Assembly (NCBI RefSeq): GCF_024600715.1
Contig: NZ_CP102332.1
Coordinates: forward strand, 5,580,001 to 5,644,000
Direction: 5' to 3'
Source: Streptomyces changanensis
GTDB taxonomy: Bacteria > Actinomycetota > Actinomycetes > Streptomycetales > Streptomycetaceae
Length of the DNA: 64,000 nucleotides
In this document: in pieces, positions 17,155 through 25,419 of the stretch
How the letters are laid out: the number at the start of each line of letters is the position of its first letter
Position numbering within the stretch: position 1 is the stretch's first letter
Notes under the pieces: generated by a model
The model's database searches: none
Seen by the model: the letters and a program-made list of their open reading frames with translations, nothing else
Told to the model about the DNA's origin: nothing
Translations under genes and position numbers: made by a program

Positions 17155-19074
17155 ATGAGTGGTGGTCCGCACCATGGGGGAACCGTCTTCCAGCCGCTGG
17201 AGGAGGATGACCCGCGCTCCGTCGCGGGATACCGGCTCGCCGCCCGGCTGGGCGCCGGCGGCATGGGCAAGGTCTATCTGTCGTACACACCGGGCGGGCG
17301 CCCCGTCGCCATCAAGGTGATCCGCCCCGACTTCGCGCAGGACGCCGAGTTCCGGCGCCGGTTCGCCCAGGAGGTGCAGTCCGCGCAGCGCGTGCAGGGC
17401 CTCTACACGGCGCCCGTCATCGACGCCGACACCGACGCGCGCGAACCGTGGCTCGCCACCGCGTACGTCCCCGGCCCCTCGCTGGCCGACGCGGTGCAGA
17501 AGCACGGCCCGATGCCCGTCGACACCGTGCTGCTGCTCGTCGCCGGCATCGCCGAGGCGCTCCAGGTCATCCACGGCGCCGGGATCGTCCACCGCGACCT
17601 CAAGCCGGGCAACGTCCTGCTCGCCTCCGACGGCCCGCGCGTCATCGACTTCGGCATCGCCCGCGCCGCCGACGCGACCTCCCTGACCAGCAGCGGCGTC
17701 ACCATCGGCACGCCGGCCTTCATGGCGCCCGAGCAGGCGGCCGGCAGCACGGTCACCCCCGCCACGGACGTCTTCGCGCTCGGGCAGGTCGCCGCGTACG
17801 CCGCGCTCGGCAGCCCCGCGTTCGGCGAGGGCACCTCGCACGGCGTGCTGTACCGCATCGTGCACGAGGAGCCCTCCCTCGACGGACTCCCCGAGCAGCT
17901 GCGCGAGTTGACCACGCGCTGCCTGGCGAAGGACCCGGCCGAGCGGCCCTCCGTCGCCGAGGTCCTGTCGCTGTGCCACCGGGCCAGCGACCAGACGGCG
18001 TTGCGCCGCCCGGAGGAGTGGCTGCCGGGGGCCGTCGCCGCCGACATCACCACCCGCGCGGCGGCCCCCGCCCCCGCCGCGGCCACCACCCCGCCCCCGC
18101 CGGCCACACCGCCCGGAGCGGCGGCGACGGCGCACGCGGGCCGGCCGGGGCAGTCGGTACAGCCGGGGCAGGGCATGGGGGGCGGTGCCGCGCCCACGCA
18201 CCCGGCCACCGCCCACGCCGCGCCCTCCGCGCCGCCCCAGGGCTTCGGCCCGCCGCAGACCGTGGGCCCCGGCCACCAGCCGACGCCCCCGCCGCAGCAC
18301 CACACACCCCCGCCGCACCCGTACACGCACCCGGTGGTGACCGGAGGCCCGTACGGGCCCGACGGGACCGGGCCGACGCCCCCGGTCCAGCCCAAGCGCA
18401 CGTCCCGCGCCGGCCTCATCGCCGTCGCGGCGATCGTCGCCTTCGCCGTCGCGGGCGGCGCCACGGCGTACGCCCTGCTGAAGGACCGCGGGGACGGCGG
18501 CGACCGCGCGCAGGGCGGCGACCGGGTCTCGACCGCGCCCGGCACACCGTCCGCGAGCACCGGCACCGGCACCGTCGGCGAGGGCGACCAGACCGGTGAC
18601 GGCACCGGGACGGGCGCCGACGCCGGCGCGGACGGCTCGGCGGCGCCGGACGGAGGCACCACGGGAGGCGCCCCCGCAGCGCCGCCGGCACCCGTCGAGT
18701 ACCAGGGCATCGACCTCACCTCGGGGTACGAACTCGCCCTGGTCGACCACCCGGTCAAGCCGAAGAAGGAAGGCGGCGACCTCCACTACGGCGTCTCCGG
18801 CATCTCCACGTCGAGCGGTGGCGGCGGCCGTCTCGTCCTGCTCCGCACCGGCCAGGAGGGCAGCCTGGACACCTGCCTCAAGGAGACCCGCTACGCCAAC
18901 TTCATCGACGACGACCAGCTGACGCGCGGCTCGCGGGTCTGCCTGCAGAACGGCGCGGGCGACGTCGCCCTCCTGACGGTCAAGGGCTTCTCCCCGGAGT
19001 CGGACCCGAGCGACTACATCAGTCTCGACCTCACGGTGTGGCGCGGCGCGATGGACGGGGAGCAGTCGAGCTGA
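17155..19074 (+). CDS. Membrane-anchored Ser/Thr protein kinase (PknB-type)
   Basis: A 639-residue Hanks-type kinase. The catalytic domain spans about residues 25-285, with the glycine loop LGAGGMGKVYL, the ATP lysine in VAIKVI, the catalytic loop VHRDLKPGN, DFGIARA and the activation segment GTPAFMAPEQ. A Pro/Ala/Gly/His-rich linker follows (about 290-415), then one transmembrane helix (GLIAVAAIVAFAVAGGATAYALL, about 420-440), a Gly/Thr/Asp-rich spacer, and an extracytoplasmic domain of about 120 residues starting near EYQGIDLTSGYELALVD. ATG 17155 has an AGGAG site. The extracellular domain is not PASTA and is not one I recognise. The next small gene starts three bases on. Confidence 0.93.
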   Translation: MSGGPHHGGTVFQPLEEDDPRSVAGYRLAARLGAGGMGKVYLSYTPGGRPVAIKVIRPDFAQDAEFRRRFAQEVQSAQRVQGLYTAPVIDADTDAREPWLATAYVPGPSLADAVQKHGPMPVDTVLLLVAGIAEALQVIHGAGIVHRDLKPGNVLLASDGPRVIDFGIARAADATSLTSSGVTIGTPAFMAPEQAAGSTVTPATDVFALGQVAAYAALGSPAFGEGTSHGVLYRIVHEEPSLDGLPEQLRELTTRCLAKDPAERPSVAEVLSLCHRASDQTALRRPEEWLPGAVAADITTRAAAPAPAAATTPPPPATPPGAAATAHAGRPGQSVQPGQGMGGGAAPTHPATAHAAPSAPPQGFGPPQTVGPGHQPTPPPQHHTPPPHPYTHPVVTGGPYGPDGTGPTPPVQPKRTSRAGLIAVAAIVAFAVAGGATAYALLKDRGDGGDRAQGGDRVSTAPGTPSASTGTGTVGEGDQTGDGTGTGADAGADGSAAPDGGTTGGAPAAPPAPVEYQGIDLTSGYELALVDHPVKPKKEGGDLHYGVSGISTSSGGGGRLVLLRTGQEGSLDTCLKETRYANFIDDDQLTRGSRVCLQNGAGDVALLTVKGFSPESDPSDYISLDLTVWRGAMDGEQSS

Positions 19075-19076
19075 CC

Positions 19077-19388
19077 GTGACCGGGGACGCCGATCCGAGG
19101 GTCGTGCGGCTCGGTGCCGCCGTCTCCCGGCTGCGGCGCGAACTGGCCGCCGTGCGCGGCGAGCTGGCCGACCGCGGCATCGCGGAGGAGGAGCTCGCCG
19201 CGCTCGCCGCGATGGCCGTCGGCGGGCTGCCGCCGGAGCCGCGCCGGCTGCGCCGGTCGCTGCTGCTGGTCGCGGGCGCGATCGGCTCGGTCAGCGCCCT
19301 GGCGCCGGCCCTGGGTGGGGTGCGCGAGGCGATCGACGACTTCGGCGACGGCCCCCGTACCGGTACCGGTACCGGAACCGTGCCCTGA
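19077..19388 (+). CDS. Small conserved actinobacterial protein (possibly DUF5955)
   Basis: A 103-residue protein from GTG 19077, two bases after the kinase stop, so translation is probably coupled. It contains a coiled-coil-like segment (VVRLGAAVSRLRRELAAVRGEL), an acidic Ala-rich middle and a hydrophobic stretch RRSLLLVAGAIGSVSALAPALGGV. I recall a similar short family next to other streptomycete regulatory genes (I believe DUF5955), but function is unknown. An in-frame ATG at 19038 lies inside the kinase gene and is less likely. A 22-bp tandem repeat begins right at its stop codon. Confidence 0.65.
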   Translation: MTGDADPRVVRLGAAVSRLRRELAAVRGELADRGIAEEELAALAAMAVGGLPPEPRRLRRSLLLVAGAIGSVSALAPALGGVREAIDDFGDGPRTGTGTGTVP

Positions 19389-19516
19389 GCCGGGCCCTGA
19401 GGCGGCCCGAGCCGGGCCCTGAGGCGGCCCGAGCCGGGCCCTGAGGCGGCCCGAGCCGGGCCCTGAGGCGGCCCGAGTCGGTCCCTGAGGCGGCCCGAGT
19501 CGGTCCCTGAGGCGGG
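19387..19516. repeat. 22-bp tandem repeat, about six copies
   Basis: Units of 22 bp that begin GAGCCGGGCCCTGAGG follow one another from 19387. Four copies are identical, and two more carry GAGTCGGTCC in place of GAGCCGGGCC. The array starts inside the stop codon of the preceding gene. There are no spacers, so it is not a CRISPR. Slippage duplication is the simplest origin. Confidence 0.9.
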
Positions 19517-19635
19517 CGGGCGTCGTGCGTCGTCCGGCCCCAGCGGGTCTCAGGCCCCAGCGGGTCTCGGGCCCCCGGCCCCGTCCGCTGCGCCCGGGGA
19601 GGTCCGTGGGTTTCTGCGGTCCGGTCTCGGGGGTC

Positions 19636-19738
19636 GGGGCCGCGGTGGGTCACCTTCTCGGGGTCGGCGGCCTCGGGTACCGCGGAAGTGAACCCGCTGT
19701 CGCCGCCGACCCCTGCGGGGGCGACCCACCACGGCCCC
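19636..19738. repeat. Long nested inverted repeat
   Basis: Two pairs of arms are nested: outer 19636-19651 with 19723-19738 (15 of 16 pairs) and inner 19660-19671 with 19702-19713 (12 of 12). They could form a 100-base cruciform or RNA hairpin with a 30-base loop. It lies in a gene-free stretch (19389-19832) between a plus-strand operon and a minus-strand operon and might be a two-way terminator, but its nested form is unusual. Confidence 0.75.
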
Positions 19739-19751
19739 TCCCGACGTTGTG

Positions 19752-19810
19752 GTCCGGTGGTCCGGTGGTCCGGTGGTCCGGTGGTCCGGTCCTCCGGTGG
19801 TCTGGTGGTG
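19752..19810. repeat. 9-bp tandem repeat
   Basis: GTCCGGTGG is repeated about four times exactly and then in degenerate form up to about 19810, just before the response-regulator stop codon. No reading frame uses it. Confidence 0.85.
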
Positions 19811-19832
19811 GGTGGTTCGCGGTTCGGTGGGG

Positions 19833-20462
19833 TCAGCGGCGCAGGAGGCCCCGGGCCCGGGCCTCCGCCACGGCCGCCGTACGGGACTCGACGCCCAACT
19901 TGGCGAAGACGTGCACCAGGTGCGACTTCACGGTCGCCTGGCTCAGGAACAGCCGCCGGCTGATCTGCTGGTTGGACAGCCCCTCACCGACGAGCCCCAG
20001 CACTTCCAGCTCCCGCCGCGTCAACGTCCGCGCGGGCGCCCGCATCCGGTGCATCAGCCGGTGGGCGACCGCCGGGGCGAGCGCCGACCGGCCCGCCGCG
20101 GCCGTGCGCACCGCCGCCGCCAGCTCCTCCGGCGGCGCGTCCTTCAGCAGGTAGCCGCTGGCGCCCGCCTCCACCGCCGCCAGGATGTCCGCGTCGGTGT
20201 CGTACGTGGTGAGCACCAGCACCCGCGGCGCGCCGGCGCGCGCCGTGATCGCGGCCGTCGCCGCCGAGCCGTGCATGCCGCCCGGCCCGAACTGCAGGTC
20301 CATGAGGACGACGTCCACCCCGCCCGCCGCGGCCCGCTCCACGGCCGCCTCCGCCGTCGCGGCCTCGCCCACCACCGTGAAGTCGGCCTCCGTGTCGAGC
20401 ACGGCGCGCAGCCCCGCGCGGACGACGGGGTGGTCGTCGGCGAGCAGCAAGCGGACGGTCAC
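19833..20462 (-). CDS. NarL/LuxR-family response regulator
   Basis: A 209-residue regulator. The receiver domain (1-120) has the acidic pocket LLADDHP (Asp 9-10), the phospho-acceptor Asp55 in VLMDLQFGP, TT in LVLTTYD and Lys in GYLLKDAPP. The LuxR-type HTH (about 145-205) reads LTRRELEVLGLVGEGLSNQQI and ATVKSHLVHVFAKLGV. The GTG at 20462 overlaps the kinase stop by four bases, so the pair is translationally coupled. The ABC exporter divergent from the kinase gene is the natural candidate target. Confidence 0.93.
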   Translation of the reverse strand: MTVRLLLADDHPVVRAGLRAVLDTEADFTVVGEAATAEAAVERAAAGGVDVVLMDLQFGPGGMHGSAATAAITARAGAPRVLVLTTYDTDADILAAVEAGASGYLLKDAPPEELAAAVRTAAAGRSALAPAVAHRLMHRMRAPARTLTRRELEVLGLVGEGLSNQQISRRLFLSQATVKSHLVHVFAKLGVESRTAAVAEARARGLLRR

Positions 20463-21820
20463 GACGCCCCGCCCGCCGGCGGCGCCGGCGCCGTTACGGG
20501 CGTCGGCGGCAGGGGCAGGGGCAGGGCGACCGCCACAGCCGTGCCCTGACCGGGCGCCGACTCCACCGCGAACGTACCGCCCAGCGACTCGGCGCGGGCC
20601 CGCATCGCGGGCAGGCCGAAGCCGCCCTCCGCCGAGGGGGCGCCGGGGGAGCCGGGGTCGAAGCCCGCGCCGTCGTCGACGACGTCCAGGGTGACGGAGG
20701 CGTCCATGAAGGTGAGGGTGACCCCGGCGCGTCCCGCCCGCGCGTGCCGCACGGTGTTGGCCAGCGCCGACTGGGCGATCCGCAGCAGCGCCACCTCGTA
20801 CGGCGTGGGCAGCGGGACGGGGGTGCCGCTCAGGGCGAACCGCACCCGCGGACCGTCGTCCCCGACCGCGGCGCCGGGCTCGCAGAGCCGCCGCAGCGCC
20901 GCCACCAGCGAGTCACGCTCCAGGCTCGGCGGGGCGAGCGCCCGCACGAAGCGGCGGGCCTCCGCCAGGTTGTCCTGCGCGGCCCGCCGGGCCCGCTCGA
21001 TGTGGGGCGCGGCGGGCGCCCCGGGCGGCAGGGCGCGTTCGGCGGCCCGCAGCAGCAGGTGGATGGAGGACAGGCCCTGGGCCAGCGTGTCGTGGATCTC
21101 GCGGGCGAGGCGTTCCCGCTCGGCGAGGGTCCCGGCGTGGCGCTCGGCGGCGGCGAGACCGGCGCGCGTCGACACCAGCTCCTCGATCAGCTGCCGTCGC
21201 CGCTCGTTCTCCCGGTACAGCGCCTGGTAGCCCAGCACCGTCGCCACCGCCACCGCGGCCCCGAGCGGCGGCCCCACGAACACGCCCGGGCTCACCGGCG
21301 CCCCGTGGGCCACGTACGCGAGGACCGCCGCGCCCGCCGTGGCCGCCACGGCGGGCAGCGCCCGGCGGACCGGCAGCAGGTGCAGGTGGAGGAAGTACAG
21401 CGGGAACGCCGCCCACAGCCCGTCCGGCGTCAGGGCCAGCAGCACCAGCCACGTCGCCCCCAGCGCGCCGAGCCACACCGTCGCGGCCGACCGCGAGGAG
21501 CGCACGGAGCGCAGGGAGGGGCCCGCCCCGTACACCGCGCCCATCAGGGCCGCCGCCCCCGTGACCGCCACGGCCCGGGCCGTGTCCCCGCCCGCCACGG
21601 CCCGCACGGCCGCCAGGGCGAGCAGGCCCGCCATGAGCAGGTGCAGACCCGCGCGCAGGACCCGTGGGGCGGGTACGCGCACGTCCGGGGCGGGCGCGCG
21701 GGGGCTCGGCTCGGCCGTGTCCGCCACCGGTGCGGGGGCGTCCCGGTCCGGCGCGGGGGCGTGGGCCCGCGCGGCCGGGGCGCCGGGGTGCACGGCAGGA
21801 GTACGGGGGCGTGGGTCCAT
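20459..21820 (-). CDS. Sensor histidine kinase, HisKA_3 (NarX/DesK-like) family
   Basis: A 453-residue membrane kinase. An Ala/Pro-rich N-terminal 50 residues precede about six transmembrane segments (55-200). The dimerisation/phospho-acceptor motif LAREIHDTLAQGLSSIHL contains His243. A degenerate ATP domain follows, with ALANTVRHARAG (N box), DVVDDGAGFDP and GGFGLPAMRARAESLGG (G boxes). It lacks a periplasmic ligand domain, so it probably senses through the membrane, as exporter-linked kinases do. It overlaps the response-regulator gene and is 111 bases from the divergent ABC permease gene. Confidence 0.92.
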   Translation of the reverse strand: MDPRPRTPAVHPGAPAARAHAPAPDRDAPAPVADTAEPSPRAPAPDVRVPAPRVLRAGLHLLMAGLLALAAVRAVAGGDTARAVAVTGAAALMGAVYGAGPSLRSVRSSRSAATVWLGALGATWLVLLALTPDGLWAAFPLYFLHLHLLPVRRALPAVAATAGAAVLAYVAHGAPVSPGVFVGPPLGAAVAVATVLGYQALYRENERRRQLIEELVSTRAGLAAAERHAGTLAERERLAREIHDTLAQGLSSIHLLLRAAERALPPGAPAAPHIERARRAAQDNLAEARRFVRALAPPSLERDSLVAALRRLCEPGAAVGDDGPRVRFALSGTPVPLPTPYEVALLRIAQSALANTVRHARAGRAGVTLTFMDASVTLDVVDDGAGFDPGSPGAPSAEGGFGLPAMRARAESLGGTFAVESAPGQGTAVAVALPLPLPPTPVTAPAPPAGGAS

Positions 21821-21931
21821 GGCCCGTCCAGCGTAGGCCGCCCGGGTGGGCGCGCCCTCAACCGAAAGTTCGATTCGGCCCCCATCCGCGGCGCGATGCC
21901 CGGGGCGCGGGCCGCCGACAGTCTGGTCGTC

Positions 21932-23005
21932 ATGTTCGTGGCATGGAGGGACCTGAGATTCGCCAAGGGGCGGTTCGCGCTGATGGGTACGGTGATCGTG
22001 CTGCTCACCCTGCTCGTCGGGCTGCTGTCGGGGCTGACGGCCGGGCTCGCCCGGGAGAACGTCTCGGCGATCACCGGACTGCCCGCCGACCGGCTCGCCT
22101 TCGGGGCGCCGCCGGCCGGCGGGGAGCTGTCGTTCACCGCGTCGGTGGTGCCCGAGGGCGCCTGGCGGACCTGGGCGGGACGGCCGGGGGTGACCGCCGC
22201 CGAACCCGTGGGCATCAGCACCGTGAACGCCTCAGCGGGCGAGCGGGCGGCGGCGGTCTCCGTCTTCGGCACGCGGCCGTCCGCCGGAATCGCCCCGCGC
22301 GGCGACCGGCTCGACGACGGGCAGGCGGTGCTCTCCACGGCGGCGGCCGAGGAGTTGGGCGTCCGCCCGGGGGACGCCGTGCGCGTGGGGCGGGACCGCC
22401 GGCTGACCGTCGCCGCGGTCGAGGGTGACGCCTCGTACAGCCACACGCCGGTCGTGTGGACCTCGCTCGACGACTGGCGGGGCCTCGGCGGCCCGGCCGA
22501 GGAGGGCGCCACCCTCGTCGTGCTGCGCGGCTCCGGCGTCGACTACGCGGCCGGCGACCGGGCCGCGGGCACGCGGAGCCGCACCGTCGACGAGTCGCTG
22601 ACCGCGCTCGGCTCGTACCAGGCGGAGAACGGCTCCCTCCAGCTCATGCGTGGCTTCCTCTTCGTGATCTCGGCGCTCGTGACCGGGGCGTTCTTCACCG
22701 TGTGGACCATCCAGCGCGCCGGGGACGTCGCCGTGCTGAAGGCCCTCGGCGCCTCCACCGGCTACCTGCTGCGCGACGCGCTGGGGCAGGCCGTGGTGGT
22801 GCTCGTCGCCGGCACGCTGCTCGGTACGGCGCTCGCCGCCGCGGCGGGCGCGCTCATCGGCGGCGGCGTGCCGTTCGTCCTGGAGCCGCTGACCGTCCTG
22901 GGCCCCGCCGCCGTGATGGTCGTGCTCGGCCTGCTCGGCGCGGCCCTGTCCATCCGGCGGATCACCGCCGTCGACCCCCTCACCGCGCTGGGGAGCGCCC
23001 GATGA
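21932..23005 (+). CDS. FtsX/MacB-type ABC transporter permease
   Basis: A 357-residue permease with one N-terminal transmembrane helix (FALMGTVIVLLTLLVGLLSGL), a large external domain (about 50-225) and three C-terminal helices (FVISALVTGAFFTVWTIQRAGDVAVLKALGAS and following), the four-TM FtsX plan. The external domain has the MacB-like periplasmic core pattern (GVTAAEPVGISTVN, AVLSTAAAEELGVRPGD). It probably exports or extracts a membrane-active compound. ATG 21932 lacks a strong ribosome site. The ATPase gene overlaps its stop by four bases. Confidence 0.88.
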   Translation: MFVAWRDLRFAKGRFALMGTVIVLLTLLVGLLSGLTAGLARENVSAITGLPADRLAFGAPPAGGELSFTASVVPEGAWRTWAGRPGVTAAEPVGISTVNASAGERAAAVSVFGTRPSAGIAPRGDRLDDGQAVLSTAAAEELGVRPGDAVRVGRDRRLTVAAVEGDASYSHTPVVWTSLDDWRGLGGPAEEGATLVVLRGSGVDYAAGDRAAGTRSRTVDESLTALGSYQAENGSLQLMRGFLFVISALVTGAFFTVWTIQRAGDVAVLKALGASTGYLLRDALGQAVVVLVAGTLLGTALAAAAGALIGGGVPFVLEPLTVLGPAAVMVVLGLLGAALSIRRITAVDPLTALGSAR

Positions 23006-23685
23006 CCCTCTTCCTGGACGACGTGACGCTCACCTACCCGGACGGCGAGGCCCGGCTGACGGCGCTGGACGCCGTGGGCCTGCGGGTCGGCGGGGGAGAG
23101 CTGGTGGCCGTCGTGGGCCCGTCGGGGTCCGGCAAGTCCAGCCTCCTGGCGGTGGCGGCGACGCTGGTGACACCGGACGCGGGCCGGGTGGTCGTCGACG
23201 GGGTCGACACCGGGACGCTGGACCGCACCGGCCGGGCGGCGCTGCGCCGCGAGCGCGTCGGCATCGTCTTCCAGCAGCCGAACCTGCTGCCGTCGCTCAC
23301 CGCGGTCGAGCAGCTGGAGGTGATGGCGCACCTGGCGGGACGGCGCGGCCGGGACGTGCGGCGCAGGGCGCTGGAGCTGCTGGACGCGGTCGGGCTCGCG
23401 GACCGGGCCGGGCGGCGGCCGCACCAGCTGTCGGGCGGGCAGCGGCAGCGCGTCACCATCGCGCGGGCCCTGGTGAACGACCCGGCGGTGCTGCTGGTCG
23501 ACGAGCCGACCAGCGCGCTCGACCACGAGCGGGGGGCCGCCGTACTGGACCTGCTGGCGGGGCTGACCCGCAGCCGGGGCACGGCCACGCTGCTGGTGAC
23601 GCACGATCCCGCGCACCTGGCCCTCGCGGACCGCACGGTCACGGTCCGCGACGGCCGGCTGACGGCCGCGGTACCGGGGCACTGA
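23002..23685 (+). CDS. ABC transporter ATPase (LolD/MacB type)
   Basis: A 227-residue ATPase with Walker A GPSGSGKSS, Q-loop VFQQPNLLPSLTAVEQ, signature LSGGQRQRV, Walker B VLLVDEPTSALD and H-loop LLVTHDPAH. It is the short, single-domain form that pairs with FtsX-type permeases. The ATG at 23002 overlaps the permease stop, which fixes the two as a unit. Neighbouring two-component genes suggest induction by the substrate, as seen for antibiotic-peptide exporters in related organisms; the substrate is unknown. Confidence 0.95.
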   Translation: MTLFLDDVTLTYPDGEARLTALDAVGLRVGGGELVAVVGPSGSGKSSLLAVAATLVTPDAGRVVVDGVDTGTLDRTGRAALRRERVGIVFQQPNLLPSLTAVEQLEVMAHLAGRRGRDVRRRALELLDAVGLADRAGRRPHQLSGGQRQRVTIARALVNDPAVLLVDEPTSALDHERGAAVLDLLAGLTRSRGTATLLVTHDPAHLALADRTVTVRDGRLTAAVPGH

Positions 23686-23718
23686 GCGCCGGCCCGGCCC
23701 ACCGCGCGTACGGCAGTC

Positions 23719-23740
23719 GCCCCGCTCGCCGAGGCGGGGC
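23719..23740. terminator. Hairpin after ABC operon
   Basis: A 7-bp stem (GCCCCGC at 23719-23725 with GCGGGGC at 23734-23740) lies 33 bases behind the ATPase stop and before the convergent decayed gene. Confidence 0.5.
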
Positions 23741-23789
23741 GGGGCGTGTGTCGTGTTGTCGGCGGTCGCTGCGGGCGCGGACCGGGGTG

Positions 23790-24125
23790 TCAGGAGGTGC
23801 CCTGCGGCCGCGTCCAGGTTTCCAGGTCGCCCAGGGCCGCGGTGGAGTCGCCGAGCATCGGACGCAGGTGGTCCCCGGTGTCGCCGCCGGCCCCGTGCCC
23901 TCGGGGCGAAGCGGGGTGCCTGGTCGGGCGGGTCCGTCGTAGGCGGGGTCGAGCTCTTCGCAGGTCACCCGTTGGAGGAGGTCCCACCGGTTCTCGTGGT
24001 GCTCTTCCCACTGGTGCTCCGAGCCCGCGGGGTGGCCGGCGGCGAGCAGGGCGGCGTGGGCGGGGCGGTCGCCCTGCGCGAAGCGGGGGTAGGCGCGCAG
24101 GCCGGGGGAGGGGGGCGAGAGGTCA
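23790..24125 (-). pseudogene. Decayed conserved hypothetical gene
   Basis: On the minus strand a frame with normal codon use reads LRAYPRFAQGDRPAHAALLA, then EHHENRWDLLQRVTCEELDP and PARPGTPLRPEG. Near 23,895 the meaning passes to another frame (GDHLRPMLGDSTAALGDLET) that ends at 23790. No start codon or N-terminus can be found to the right, where the sequence is low-complexity. It resembles a broken conserved Streptomyces gene. I do not know its function. The region up to 24271 holds nothing else I can support. Confidence 0.5.
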
Positions 24126-24271
24126 GAACCGCACCGCCGGGCCGGTGCCGACGCCCGGCCCGGGCCGTCACCGCGGGCCGGCCGGGCCGGGACGCCGCTG
24201 CCGGCGCCGCTCTCCGGCTCCCGGTCATGACCCCGACCGGAGGCAGAGGGCCGGGAGGCCGGGGCCGGGTG

Positions 24272-25081
24272 TCAGCCCTGCGGGGCCGTGGTGGTCGTGA
24301 GGGCGGTGGCGAGGTCGCGGGCGACCTCCTGCAGGACGGGCACGATCTTGTCCGTGGCCGCCTCGGTGACCCGCCCCGCCGGGCCCGAGATGGAGATGGC
24401 CGCCGGGGTGGGGGAGTCGGGCACGGACACCGCCAGGCAGCGCACCCCTATCTCCTGCTCGTTGTCGTCGACGGCGTACCCGGCCACCCGCACCTGCTCC
24501 AGCGCGGCGAGGAACCCGTCGGGCGTGGTGATGGTCTTCTCCGTCGCGGCCGGCATCCCGGTCCGGGCGAGCAGCGCGCGGACCTCCTCCGGCGGGGTGT
24601 GGGCGAGCAGGGCCTTGCCGACACCGGTCGAGTGCGGCAGCACCCGGCGCCCCACCTCGGTGAACATGCGCATCGAGTGGCGCGACGGCACCTGCGCCAC
24701 GTAGACGATCTCGTCCCCGTCGAGCAGCGCCATGTTGGCGGTCTCGCCGGTCTCCTCGACGAGCCGCGCCAGGTAGGGGCGCGCCCAGGTGCCGAGGAGG
24801 CGGGAGGCGGACTCGCCGAGGCGGATGAGCCGGGGCCCGAGGGCGTACCGGCGGTTGGCCTGCTGTCGGACGTACCCGCAGGCCACGAGGGTGCGCATCA
24901 GCCGGTGGATGGTGGGCAGGGGCAGTCCGCTGCTGGCGGAGAGCTCGCTCAGCCCGACCTCGCCCCCGGCGTCGGCCATCCGCTCCAGGAGGTCGAAGGC
25001 ACGCTCAAGGGACTGCACACCACCGCTCCCGCCCGCGGGCTTGGCGGCGGCGTCGGGGGTGCTGGCGCTGGACGTCGGCAC
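24272..25081 (-). CDS. allR: IclR-family repressor of the allantoin pathway
   Basis: A 269-residue IclR-type regulator. The winged HTH spans about residues 20-85 ([34 protein letters not shown]). The effector domain (about 95-255) carries the typical [45 protein letters not shown] and [12 protein letters not shown] blocks. GTG 25081, with AAAGGA eight bases upstream, is the better start; a TTG at 25111 has none. It is divergent from allB, and an IclR protein named AllR controls these genes in S. coelicolor. I infer that it binds motif A. The effector in the known case is an intermediate of the pathway. Confidence 0.88.
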   Translation of the reverse strand: MPTSSASTPDAAAKPAGGSGGVQSLERAFDLLERMADAGGEVGLSELSASSGLPLPTIHRLMRTLVACGYVRQQANRRYALGPRLIRLGESASRLLGTWARPYLARLVEETGETANMALLDGDEIVYVAQVPSRHSMRMFTEVGRRVLPHSTGVGKALLAHTPPEEVRALLARTGMPAATEKTITTPDGFLAALEQVRVAGYAVDDNEQEIGVRCLAVSVPDSPTPAAISISGPAGRVTEAATDKIVPVLQEVARDLATALTTTTAPQG

Positions 25082-25245
25082 GTCAACGGTCCTTTCGAGG
25101 CGGATGGACAAGGCAGCAGCCTACCGGGCCCGTCCGTGCGGCACATCGGGCGCGACCGGGCATCCCGGCCGGTCAGGGACTGTTTGTCCGTGGTTCCGCG
25201 GCCTTGCGCGGGTGGTCCGGCACCCCCCTCCTGTGGGGAGATACG

Positions 25246-25281
25246 TTCTTCTACGCGGAAGTCTATTTCCACTTTGTGGAA
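25246..25281. promoter_or_regulatory. Tandem motif A operator between allR and allB
   Basis: TTCTTCTACGCGGAA (25246-25260) and TTCCACTTTGTGGAA (25267-25281) again start exactly 21 bp apart. The pair lies about 165 bases from the allR start and 140 from the allB start, so it could serve either gene, including autoregulation. Confidence 0.6.
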
Positions 25282-25315
25282 TCCGCCAAGGGGAACTCCT
25301 CGCTCCGGGAGGCCC

Positions 25316-25364
25316 TTGACGGGGGCCGAGGGGCGGGTGAAGACTCCTTCAACAGTTCGTTGAA
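25316..25364 (+). promoter_or_regulatory. allB promoter with motif B
   Basis: TTGACG (25316-25321), 18 bases, then AAGACT (25340-25345) form a fair promoter. The palindrome TTCAACAGTTCGTTGAA (25348-25364) follows directly. Unlike at katA, uraD and aceB, motif B lies behind the -10 here, in the position that motif A takes at gcl. Confidence 0.5.
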
Positions 25365-25419
25365 GCTCGCCGAAGTGGACGGGAATGACGGAGACATCGG
25401 GAATGGGGAGAGTGTGGAC

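Noticed and set aside
19387..19516. CRISPR array
   Set aside because: The 22-bp units are directly joined without unique spacers, and no cas gene is present.
23746..24300. Plus-strand open frames between the ABC operon and allR
   Set aside because: Arg/Gly-rich shadows; the minus-strand pieces have far better codon use and conserved-looking text.
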